A stretch of DNA of 64,000 nucleotides from Dromaius novaehollandiae (taxonomy: Eukaryota; Chordata; Aves; Casuariiformes; Dromaiidae): NCBI RefSeq assembly GCF_036370855.1, contig NC_088110.1, positions 25,544,001 to 25,608,000 of the forward strand, read 5' to 3'. Below are positions 1 through 8,330 of this stretch, piece after piece (the stretch's first letter is position 1; the number at the start of each line of letters is the position of its first letter). The position numbers and the translations under genes are program-made. The notes under the pieces were generated by a model. It searched no databases. It saw only the letters and a list, made by a program, of their open reading frames with translations, and was not told the DNA's origin.

Positions 1-326
1 GAGGGCGGGAAGAGTAGGAGGGGTGCTGCGGGCTCCTGGGGGTCGTAGCTTTGCTCAGGATTGGGGCCGGTTAGGCAGCTGCTGGGAGGAGTGGCGGTGC
101 TGGGAGGGCACGGTGCGGAGCTGTCCTGCTGTGCAGCGCAAGGGAAAGTCGACCAGCACCGTTGCTGTCCGAGGACCCTGGAACAGCCCGAGAGACCCTG
201 GAACAGCCACCCCACGGACACCGTGTCACTGCCTCGCAAGGCCACTGCATGCAGGTACGTTTGACTACATCCGGCAGAAGAAATGTAAGCCGAAGGATCA
301 GGGCAAATAGCTGCTTGTCTAGGTTT

Positions 327-339
327 GTTACCTAGCGAC
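327..339 (+). promoter_or_regulatory. X-box-like RFX site
   Basis: GTTACC-T-AGCGAC fits the RFX X-box pattern (GTNRCC, short spacer, RGYAAC) with one mismatch. It recurs at 8712, 19165 and 27314. X-boxes are known from ciliary and spermatogenic promoters; function here is inferred only. Confidence 0.4.
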
Positions 340-948
340 GCGCTGGCAAAGCTTTTTATGAACACCCGTACTCGATCGAGTGCGTATTCATTCTGTGAAT
401 ATTAATTACTGCCAGACCGCGTACGTCACTGATGCTTTAAAGCAAGTCCGTGGCGCTGGGGTAGCACGTGTAGTGGAGGCTAAATGCAATAATACCTCGT
501 TTTGATGTTGTTCTCTTATACGAAAGCACTTGGAGCAGATTAAGACATTTCTCGTCCTATTTTGTTTATTGAGTGGGCCCTGATACTGGGGAGAAGCTGC
601 CGTGAAGCAGACCTAGTAGTCAGCTTCCTTAGAGAAGGCGTCTTGTCCTGTATTTGAGGGCTTCCGGTACGTTTTGACAGACAGTAGTGAGTGACGGGTT
701 TCCTTTGGACCCCCCGGGGAGCAGAAAGTTCTGCCGGGAAGGCAAAATGTTTCTTGCGGCTGGGTTGGAAGAAGCTGGCTGCTGATGCAAGGCAGTGACA
801 ATTCTGGGGAGTCGCGGGAAGTTTTGAAAAGACGGTCGTTCCCTTTTCTAGAAGGCTATGCACTTCGGTTCCTAATAGCTGTAGTAATGAAGCCAGGTAA
901 GCGTTCGGGAGGAGCCCAAGCCACTTTTGTCTAGCGAGTATTTTGCAA
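340..948 (+). other. Unit segment without a recognisable gene; two donor sites nearby
   Basis: Moderately AT-rich sequence between the X-box and CpG island 1. Strong donor-like sites lie just before it (CAG then GTACGT, GT at 252) and at its end (CCAG then GTAAGC, GT at 897). A minus-strand open frame of 107 codons (540-863) is present in every unit, but the units are too similar for that to show selection. The same segment is present in B, C and D. I recognise no protein. Confidence 0.5.
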
Positions 949-1520
949 GGGGGGCAGGAAAGCGCTGCGCCCTGCTCCTTGCTGCCCTCGCGTGTCTGAA
1001 AGGCGGCACTGCACGCGGGAGGGGGGCGCGCTCATGGCTGCCCTCGCGTGTCGACAAGGCAGCACTGCAGCCGCCGGCGGCCACCGCTGCGTACGGAGAC
1101 CGTTGCGGGCAGCCGGCGCACACGTGCGCGCTGCCGGTCGCCGCGTTGGCCGCTACTCTGCGCTCTCTCGGGGACGGGTAAGCGCAGGGGCCGCGCTCGT
1201 GCCCCCTGCCCGGTGCTCACGGACCGGGAGCGCTTTTCCCGAGAGGGCTTTTCCTTCTCGGTGCTTCCTGGGGGCGCGGGGACGGGCAGTGCCCTCTCGG
1301 AGCTGCTCCGCGGCGCTCTCTCCCCGGGGCAGCCCCAGCGCCTGCTCGCTGAAGCCCGCCGCTCTCTCGGGCGCGGGCAGAGCAGCCTCGGGGCGCTCGC
1401 TGCTCGGCCTGAGCGCCGGGGTGGCGCGGCGGGCTGCGGTTGGCGCGCGGGAGCCGGCCGGCTGCAGCGCGGCGCTGCGACCACGCGAGGGTGGGGCCAT
1501 TGCGGGTCTGGGCTGCCTCG

Positions 1521-1792
1521 CGCTGCGCTCCCCCCGCCCCTGGCGCTGCGCTCCCCCCGCCCCTGGCGCTGCGCTCCCCCCGCCCCTGGCGCTGCGCTCC
1601 CCCCGCCCCTGGCGCTGCGCTCCCCCCGCCCCTGGCGCTGCGCTCCCCCCGCCCCTGGCGCTCCGCTCCCCCCGCCCCTGGCGCTCCGCTCCCCCCGCCC
1701 CTCGCGCTCCGCTCCCCCCGCCCCTCGCGCTCCGCTCCCCCCGCCCCTCGCGCTCCGCTCCCCCCGCCCCTCGCGCTCCCCCCGCCCCTCTC
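1521..1792 (+). repeat. 23-bp C-rich minisatellite, unit A (~12 monomers)
   Basis: Monomers of 23 bp built from a GCGCTGCGCT segment and CCCCCCGCCCC, changing from CTGG to CTCG junctions along the array, with shorter 18-bp monomers near the end. The minus strand carries several G-runs per monomer, so G-quadruplex potential is high. Three monomers equal 23 codons, which creates long false reading frames. Confidence 0.95.
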
Positions 1793-1804
1793 GCGCGGTC
1801 CTGG

Positions 1805-2262
1805 GCCGGCGCACGCGCGGTGCGGCGGCGCGAGCCCTGGGCGGCCGGCGCACGCGCGGTGCGGCGGCGCGAGCCCTGGGCGGCCGGCGCACGCGCGGTG
1901 CGGCGGCGCGAGCCCTGGGCGGCCGGCGCACGCGCGGTGCGGCGGCGCGAGCCCTGGGCGGCCGGCGCACGCGCGGTGCGGCGGCGCGAGCCCTGGGCGG
2001 CCGGCGCACGCGCGGTGCGGCGGCGCGAGCCCTGGGCGGCCGGCGCACGCGCGGTGCGGCGGCGCGAGCCCTGGGCGGCCGGCGCACGCGCGGTGCGGCG
2101 GCGCGAGCCCTGGGCGGCCGGCGCACGCGCGGTGCGGCGGCGCGAGCCCTGGGCGGCCGGCGCACGCGCGGTGCGGCGGCGCGAGCCCTGGGCGGCCGGC
2201 GCACGCGCGGTGCGGCGGCGCGAGCCCTGGGCGGCCGGCGCACGCGCGGTGCGGCGGCGGGC
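1805..2262 (+). repeat. 39-bp CpG/NRF1 minisatellite, unit A (11 full monomers plus part)
   Basis: Monomers are essentially identical and each has ten CpGs. Every monomer, including the last partial one, contains GCGCACGCGC, the core of the NRF1 site. The array ends directly at the YY1 site and ATG of the first-exon candidate, so the array sits where a core promoter would be. Because 39 bp is 13 codons, all frames stay open across it. Confidence 0.96.
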
Positions 2263-2265
2263 AAG

Positions 2266-2676
2266 ATGGCGGCGAGCAGGGCGGGTGTTTTGGCTGGACG
2301 GCGGCGGGCGAGGGCAGAGGCGGGCTGGAGTCGAGCATGTGGGGGCCGCGGTGAGGCGAGGTGAGGCGAGCGTGTGCCTTCGGGTGGCCGCGGGTGTCGG
2401 GCTGTGTCCTGCCAGCCGGGGCCGTCGCTGCGTGGAGGCGGCGGGGCGGGGGGGGGGAGTCGGGCCGGGGGCCGCGCCGCGCCGGGTCTGCGCGGCGCCG
2501 GGTCTGCCGGAGCGCGGCTCTGACTCTCCCTTTTGCGTGTGTCGCCTGTAGGGCCCCGGTTCCTCCCCAGCGCGGGCCGGGGCGTGCGCTCGCCCCTGCG
2601 GACGCAGCCTGGAGGAGTGTGTGTGGGGTGCCTGCGCGGGGGTCTGGATGTCTCTAGCAGCGGCACGGCAGCCTGA
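2266..2676 (+). CDS. Candidate two-exon small reading frame, unit A (69 codons)
   Basis: The ATG lies inside a perfect YY1 motif (AAGATGGCGGC), an arrangement common at vertebrate start sites. Exon 1 coding runs 2266-2350 and ends at GCG then GTGAGG. A 201-bp intron ends in a pyrimidine-rich acceptor (TGTCGCCTGTAG) at 2551, and exon 2 runs from 2552 to a TGA at 2674-2676. The joined frame begins MAASRAGVLAGRRRARAEAG and is basic and low in complexity; I recognise no domain. An ATTAAA at 2948-2953 could serve as a polyadenylation signal. High GC content makes chance openness likely, so a non-coding first exon is an equal alternative. Confidence 0.35.
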
Positions 2677-3170
2677 TGCCTCCTCTCGTCTGGGACGCGG
2701 GGTCCTTGGGGAGTTCCCTGCTGCCTCCTCTGGCGTTCTCTGCGAGCTCATAGATCCCTCCACCTCCTCTCCCCCCCCCCCCCCCGCCCCGCTCCCCTGT
2801 CTGGTGGGGTGGGAGACCGGTGGCTGCTCCCGCCGAGCTGAGAGCCACGTAGGGCACCCCATGTGCTCACTACGCATCTGGGATGGCACCCCTGCCCTGA
2901 GGGCCCCGCAGAGTCCCACCCTTCCTGCAACCAGCCCCCCCAGAGCCATTAAACCACCCACAAATCCTGCCCCAACACCCCCACAGGCCCCAAAACGCCT
3001 CCGAGCCCTGCCGCAATGTTGTCACTGACTCCAGACCTTCCCCTGCATTCTGTGCAAGGCCCCAAACTTTCCTCAAACTGCTGCCAGACCCAGTGCCCGC
3101 AGCAGTGAGGCGTTCTAACAAAGATGGGGTGCGATGTGCGTCTCCGCCTCGACTCAGTCCCGCTTTAGAG
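2677..3170 (+). other. Non-coding segment with poly-C tract
   Basis: Contains a C homopolymer of 15 at 2771-2785 (16 in B, 16 in C, 19 in D), C-rich sequence and an ATTAAA at 2948. It is probably the 3' part of the exon-2 transcript if that transcript exists. I see no gene. Confidence 0.5.
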
Positions 3171-3173
3171 AAA

Positions 3174-3195
3174 CAGGAAGTTACAGCACTTCCTG
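3174..3195. promoter_or_regulatory. ETS-site palindrome
   Basis: CAGGAAGT and its exact reverse complement ACTTCCTG are separated by six bases, giving two opposed ETS cores. Present unchanged at 11819-11840, 21842-21863 and 30725-30746. Confidence 0.45.
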
Positions 3196-3690
3196 GTGAA
3201 GAGTGTTGACGGGTGAATGTGCGGATGACAAAGAGACTTTTCTCTCTTTTCTTCTGAGCCGCCTCTCAGAAGCCTCTGTGTGTGCACGATGTGGCTGATC
3301 TGGGATAATCGTGCTGTGCGCAGTGCTTAAGGAGAACATTGCCCTAAAATGGAGGGCTAAGGAATAGCCTAAAAAACCTAAAAGGCTCGGGAAGAGCAAA
3401 AGAGAACACCGATGGGCTCTGGGAAGCCCCAGTGATGCTAGCGAAAACAGCGTGGCTTTTAGGCACCTCCTCAGAGCAGCAGCAATGTCTCGCTCCAGCC
3501 TATGGGACAATGGGGACTCTTAATTACCGCCTTGAATTACCACAAGTGTTGCAAAAGCAGAAGGGACTAGGGAGCATGCAGAGCAGGTTATGGACTATAT
3601 GTCAAGTTTAAACAAGCAACAAGCCCCTCTGCAAACAGAAACAGGTTTAGCCCTAAGTAATAGAGGAAGGTAGCTGTGAGTAACGTGAAG
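3196..3690 (+). other. Moderately AT-rich spacer without a recognisable gene
   Basis: No CpG island or tandem repeat is seen. A 109-codon minus-strand frame (3181-3510) recurs in every unit but has no recognisable domain and a composition I would expect by chance. Confidence 0.4.
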
Positions 3691-3696
3691 CGAAGC

Positions 3697-3712
3697 GGTG
3701 ACGTCAGTCACC
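3697..3712. promoter_or_regulatory. Full CRE inside a 16-bp palindrome
   Basis: GGTGACGTCAGTCACC contains the full CRE TGACGTCA at 3699-3706 and is an inverted repeat with a 4-base centre. Copies of the CRE lie at 12344, 22367 and 31250, all intact. CREB, CREM or ATF binding is the family expectation; occupancy is unknown. Confidence 0.55.
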
Positions 3713-3787
3713 CCGAAAGCCTCGGAGAAGCGGTCTGAAAATCTGGTACCCTCGCGACCTCGGCAGTCTTTTTGGTTTGTTTGGCAG

Positions 3788-3915
3788 GGTAGCCCACCGA
3801 AGGGGGACATCTCGAAGAGAAGCAGCAAGACCTGGGGATCCGGTGGTTCATTTTGGTCGTCGCCTGTGAGGCCAGCATGCAAGAGTAAGAGGAAGCTAGG
3901 AGCAGTCTCAAAAAG
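3788..3915 (+). other. Candidate exon at entry to the 934-bp subrepeat array
   Basis: A pyrimidine-rich acceptor (TTTGTTTGGCAG) ends at 3787 and a donor AAAAAG then GTAATA begins at 3916, enclosing 128 bases. One frame is open through it, with basic, serine-rich content and no recognised domain. Equivalent positions occur in B, C and D. Confidence 0.25.
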
Positions 3916-5496
3916 GTAATAGGTCTGAAAGGGAGACAGGCAAATCGAGGGCTGTCGTTCCTCCACGTAGTTAAAGACCGAGAGAGTTGTCGGTTAAGCG
4001 CATGCATACGAGGGTTTGCGAACAGTAACAATAACACTGAAGCGGAATAAAATAAGGTTTCGTGGAAGATGGCGTTAGGAAGGTATTAGGCGACGTGCCC
4101 GCCTGCCTAATAACCTAGCCCTAATTGCTGTGTGTAACGTTTCCAGACCGTTTACCCTGCAACGTATGGTGCAAAGTGCCATATTAAGACCTTTCCCTTA
4201 AGGAAAAGAAGAAGGAAAAAAAGAAAAAAAAGGGGGAAAAAGAAAACAGGGTAAAGAGAAAAAGATCATGCATAAACCTAAGCGTTTCACTGGAAGTAAA
4301 ACGCGAGTTTATCGCTTCCTTACAGAGATGGAACCGAGGACAGCAAATGCTGACGAGGAGAAGAGACGGACGAGCGTTTGCTTGCGGTTAATACCGAAGG
4401 GACGGGATGAAACAAGGAAGCCAGAATGCAGCGGCCCCTCGATATCACCAGGAACTGCTACAGGAGGAGGCGTTCTGGCACGGGTAACTAGGGTAAGTAT
4501 CGCTGATGACCGTTAGCAGTTATTTCGGCCTCCCTGAGGCAGCGCTGAGGACTGAGTAACCCGTTCCTGCCCTGTGGCTGCTGTTCCCTGTATCTGCCTT
4601 AGCTTTGCTTTGGCTGTTTCTCTTTTGTTTTGTTATCGTACGCGCAGCTACGGAAAGGAATAGATGTCATACTTACTTTTTTAGATTAATTGCCACGGCT
4701 GAAGTTGAAGAGACCAAGAAACGTAAGCCCCGAAGGGGCACATCTTGAAGAGAGGGGGCTAGACCTAGCGATCCAGTTGTTCGTTTTGGTCGTCGCCTGT
4801 GAGGCCAGCATGCAAGAGTAAGAGGAAGCTAGGAGCAGTCTCAAAAAGGTAATAGGTTTGAAAGGGAGACAGGCAAATCGAGGGCTGTCGTTCCTCCACG
4901 TAGTTAAAGACCGAGAGAGTTGTGGGTTAAGCGCATGCATACGAGGGTTTGCGAACAGTAACAATAACACTGAAGCGGAATAAAAATAAGGTTTTGTGGA
5001 AGATGGCGTTAGGAAGGTATTAGGCGACGTGCCCGCCTGCCTAATAACCTAGCCCTAATTGCTGTGTGTAACGTTTCCAGACCGTTTACCCTGCAACGTA
5101 TGGTGCAAAGTGCCGTATTAAGACCTTTCCCTTAAGGAAAAGAAGAAGAAAAAAAAGAAAAAAAAGGGGGGAAAAGAAAACAGGGTAAAGAGAAAAAGAT
5201 CATGCATAAACCTAAGCGTTTCACTGGAAGTAAAACGCGAGTTTATCGCTTCCTTACAGAGATGGAACCAAGGACAGCAAATGCTGACGAGGAGAAGAGA
5301 CGGACGAGCGTTTGCTTGCGGTTAATACCGAAGGGACGGGATGAAACAAGGAAGCCAGAATGCAGCGGCCCCTCGATATCACCAGGAACTGCTACAGGAG
5401 GAGGCGTTCTGGCACGGGTAACTAGGGTAAGTATCGCTAATGACCGTTAGCAGTTATTTCGGCCTCCCCGAGGCAGCGCTGAGGACTAAGTAACCT
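3797..5496 (+). repeat. 934-bp subrepeat array, unit A (about 1.8 copies)
   Basis: Direct repeats with a 934-bp period: one complete copy plus a partial one ending at 5496. Each copy contains a YY1-like GAAGATGGCG, a homopurine tract of about 70 bases (4198-4265 in the first copy), a strong acceptor and donor pair around a 167-base candidate exon, and a second acceptor and donor pair around a 38-base segment (4685-4722). Confidence 0.95.
4326..4492 (+). other. Candidate exon carried by the 934-bp subrepeat
   Basis: Acceptor ATCGCTTCCTTACAG ends at 4325 and the donor AGG then GTAAGTAT begins at 4493; both are near-consensus. The 167-base segment has an open frame beginning MEPRTANADEEKRRTS, charged and of unknown family. 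Further copies are at 5260-5426, 12972-13138, 13906-14072, 14840-15006, 15774-15940, 22993-23159, 23927-24088 (5 bp shorter) and 31878-32044. If used, transcripts of different units would carry one to four copies. Length 167 is not a multiple of three, so tandem inclusion would shift frame; a non-coding role fits better. Confidence 0.35.
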
Positions 5497-5499
5497 GAG

Positions 5500-6377
5500 G
5501 GGCTCTGGCCTGGGTTAGGGCAGAAGTGCAGGCAGGCGGGATCAGGCATTTTCCTCTCAGCTCTCCAAGCTGAATCCTAGCCCTGAAGGAAAAAGCACTG
5601 GGGGGAGGCTACTCGGACACCTGCCACGTCGAGGGCAGGGGCAGGAGCTGACCCTTCCCCGACGGACGGACGGACGGACAGACGCTGGTGCGGCGGTGAC
5701 TCTTTGGATATCGTAGGTAAGGGGAGGCACGCTGGTGCCGAGCTCCAGGGCGGTTTGCCTGAACACGATGCCCGGGGCAGGAGGTTACGCATTGTGTCCG
5801 GGGCTGGGAGCTGGTCCCCGAGTCCCATGTACTTGGGAGTGCCTGCGCTTGCCAGGGAGCCCGGTGCTGTTCCCAGAGCTGCGGGGAATTTCCCTTGCGT
5901 TGCCTGGACCCTCGGGGCTCTTGGGGGTGTTTCCCCTCATCGCAAGGGCAGCCAGAGCCCCTCCAGGGCTGCGTGAGGTCCCCGAACCGCTCCCGGATTT
6001 GCTTTTGGCACTCCGCAGTGTCGCTCGTGTGCCTGGGGCAGCCTGCAGGCGCCATCCTGTCAGCCGCGTTGAGCCCTGCGGCGTGCCTGGTGACCCCTCT
6101 GGTGTGCGCCAAGGCCCTTCCTCTGTATTTTGGTCTGCCCCAGAGCCCTGCACTTGCCCTCTGATGCCCTCAGGACCCCTCAGTTCACATTCTGGGTTGC
6201 CCCCGAGCCCTCTGCGTGCCTTTCGGTGCGCCCCGTGGCCCCGTGTGTGTTTTGCGGCACGCCGCAGAGGTCTCTGTTTAGCTTTTTCTCCTGTCCTGGA
6301 GTTTTCTGGGTGCTTCTGGGTGTGCCCCAGGGCCCTCCTTTTGGTGCCCCCCGAGTCACTCTGTTTGCTCTATCGTT

Positions 6378-6381
<4 letters not shown>
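5500..6381 (+). repeat. Degenerate ~41-bp repeats with conserved donor, unit A
   Basis: From about 5950 the sequence is a run of loosely similar ~40-base blocks of the type CCCCAGAGCCCT...TTTGCCCTCTG. The same style of block borders the 162-bp satellite at 42.8-43.7 kb. A strong donor (ATCGTAG then GTAAGG, GT at 5717) is kept in the diverged paralog as CACAG then GTAAGG near 39401. A GACG microsatellite lies at 5661-5684. No gene is recognised. Confidence 0.6.
5661..5684 (+). repeat. GACG tetranucleotide microsatellite
   Basis: Short run of GACG units, present in B, C and D, and decayed to GATG in the paralog near 39353. Confidence 0.8.

Positions 6382-6411
<30 letters not shown>
6382..6411 (+). 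repeat. Poly-T tract, length varies between units
   Basis: 30 T here, 28 at 16896-16923, 27 at 25044-25070 and 22 at 32997-33018. It is absent at the matching place in both diverged paralogs (near 40168 and 59675), so it arose or expanded after the paralogs split. Confidence 0.9.
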
Positions 6412-6639
6412 CTTGACTTGTGTTGCACCCAGAGCTCTCGATTTGTTCTCTTGTGCTCCGCATACTCCCCTTTCCGCACTCTACACCCCAGGCAGGGCTC
6501 TCCCTTCAGCTCTCAGCAAGCTGCTGTCAGGAGAGTGGGGGTGCCTCTGCTGCCCTGGCAGCCCCAGCTGTCCCTGAAGGGGCTGATGGCCAGGCCCCCT
6601 GCCCAGTTCCTGCAGGCCCACAGCTGCGGGCCCTGGGGC

Positions 6640-7260
6640 TGGGATGAATGCCAGGGGGAGCTGGGTGGCAGGACAGGCCCCAGGTGGGGCTGATGGCAAG
6701 GGCAGGCCCACATTTGGGGGCTGGGGCCGCAGTTGGGGGGAGCTGGCGCTGGGGCAGGAGCTGGGCAGCGGAGCTGCCACGGAGCACGGCCCTTCGGGCC
6801 CAGCCCGGCGGCCGCCCCGCGGAGGAGGTGAGCGGGGCCGGGGGAGGCGCACTGCAGGCTGCGGGTCCCGCATGTGCCGGGGGTCCCGGCGGCTGGGAGC
6901 GTCCCGGGGCCACGGAGGCGGGGGGAGGAAGGGGGTGCGCCGGGGCTGTGGTGCGGTTTACTGCGCGGTCGGAGGAGCGCGGGGGGGGGGTCTCCTGTGT
7001 CAGCTCGGGAGCGTGTCGGGGAGCGGGGGGAGGAGGAGGGTCGTGGAGGGGCGGGGGCAGTGTCGGAGCTGAGGCGGGGCCGGTCGCGGGGGTGTCGGGG
7101 GAGCCCCGGGCCGGTGGTGGGGCTGGCGGGGCCGCGCTCGGGGCTCTGCGGCCGTTTCCGGGGGGGACAGGGGGGAAGGGGAAGGGGGGCGGGACGGAAA
7201 GGAACGGAATGTGCCGAGGGTCAAAGGTGCCCCAGCGCTGCGGGTGGGGGGCGGGCGTTG
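6640..7260 (+). promoter_or_regulatory. CpG island 2 with candidate first exon, unit A
   Basis: G-rich, CpG-dense + strand block. A donor GGAGGAG then GTGAGC (GT at 6828) is followed by strongly G-skewed sequence, as in a first exon and first intron transcribed on the + strand. The donor is conserved at 17340 and 25487 and in the diverged paralogs at 40615 and 60122, the best sign in the unit that a splice site matters. GGGTCAAAGGTGC near 7218 resembles a nuclear-receptor DR1 and is lost in the paralogs. Confidence 0.55.
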
Positions 7261-7297
7261 GGGTGCGGGAATGCGGGGAGCCGTAGCTTTCGGCGCG

Positions 7298-7511
7298 GCA
7301 TGCCGGGAGCAGTAGTCTTCCGGCACTGGGCTTCCGGTGGGGCCTGTTTGTTCTGAGCGCGGCATGCTGGGAGCGGTAGTCTTCCGGCACTGGGCTTCCG
7401 GGCGGCCATGTTGCTTGGCATGGCATGCCGGGAGCAGTAGTCTTCCGGCACTGGGCTTCCGGGCCGCCCTTTTCGCGTGCACGGTATGCTGGGAGGTGTA
7501 GTCTTCTCAGG
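7298..7511 (-). promoter_or_regulatory. Tandem ZNF143-type elements with ETS sites, unit A (4 elements)
   Basis: Four elements start at 7298, 7362, 7423 and 7484, spaced 61-64 bp. Each reads GCATGCYGGGAGNNGTAGTC or a close variant, the complement of the promoter motif ACTACNNNTCCCAGCATGC bound by ZNF143 (Staf) and linked to THAP11. Most are followed by CTTCCGG, an ETS site. A weaker relative lies just upstream near 7270. Unit A has one more element than B or C. Confidence 0.7.
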
Positions 7512-7760
7512 CGGGGCTACTGGGTGACCATGCTGCGCCTCTCGAGGTGGCCCCGCGGGGGGGGGCGGCGGCGGCAGGTCCCTGCCAGCGGGGTTCCCAG
7601 CAGGCGGCCGCGTGGCAGGCCAGGAGCTGTAGTGCCCGCTGGGTCTGTTCCTTACTGGACATGTGTCACTCACGCCTGAGTCCCCACAGGTCACGGGGGA
7701 CAGTGGAATGCCCCTGTTTTTCCCCGGTACAGGGCAGGAAGTGTTTTCCATCTCCGATGG

Positions 7761-8330
7761 TGTTGCAAGACAACCTTGGAAGCTCAGAAAGAGTGTTCCT
7801 GCTGTTTGAACTAGGCAGATGAGGAGAACCCCCCCCCCCATTTCCTGGGAGGAAATAATTCTTTAATCAAGGCCATGCTAGAAGTGCTAAAGCCTTAAAG
7901 AAATAGTAAATCAAAATGTTTTGTTTTCTATGTAGACGTTGCCAATTTAGCAAAGGAATTCGAGGTATCCCCGAACTGAACTGTCCTCATTATAATACAA
8001 GAAAATCACGCCCATAGGTCAGAAAGACCTGTGCCCGGGTGAAGACCCCTCCCCTGAGCATGCGTAGTTTTAAAATGGCGTGTAAGCAATATTAGAATTG
8101 TATGTAAATCACTAACCAACCGGTGTAAGAGGGAAAGTTGCAAACCTTGCAACTTGTATAAATGCTACTTGGAAAGCCGGGGCGGGGGGGGGGAGTTGCG
8201 CTTGATTTGTGGGGAAACCACCGAGCAGCCAGGCTTGCACAACTCTGAAATAAATAAGCAAATGTCTCTCCTGAGCGTGTCATTATTGGCTTAGTGCACA
8301 GCGGGCAACGAATCCGCTTTTCGGACAGCA
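7761..8330 (+). mobile_element. Solo LTR fossil, unit A
   Basis: About 570 bp inserted relative to the paralogs at 41.7 and 61.2 kb, which join the flanking sequence directly. The insert begins TGTTGC and ends CAGCA, has a TATAAAT near 8157 and AATAAA near 8250, the spacing expected of an LTR promoter and polyadenylation signal. No internal retroviral genes remain next to it. An avian endogenous retrovirus LTR is likely; the class cannot be fixed from an LTR alone. The insertion predates amplification of the units. Confidence 0.65.

Larger units (their letters stand above)
950..2650 (+). promoter_or_regulatory. CpG island 1, main promoter-like module of unit A
   Basis: Very CpG-dense block containing an E-box in a CACACGTGCGCG context near 1118, a donor (GT at 1178), the C-rich 23-bp array, the NRF1-bearing 39-bp array, a YY1 site and a first-exon candidate. 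Strand composition switches from C-rich to G-rich on the + strand near 1795, as often seen at CpG-island start sites with + strand transcription. Equivalent islands lie at about 9335-11300, 19790-21320 and 27935-30200. Confidence 0.7.

Noticed and set aside
540-863. Minus-strand frame of 107 codons in each unit
   Set aside because: No recognisable domain and no splice signals on that strand; similarity among copies is uninformative.
1805-2262. CRISPR-like regular repeats
   Set aside because: Repeats are contiguous with no unique spacers and sit in a vertebrate-type CpG island; this is a minisatellite.
5609-6112. Minus-strand frame of 167 codons repeated in all units
   Set aside because: It lies over degenerate 41-mer repeats and a conserved + strand donor. 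Identity between units reflects recent amplification, not selection.
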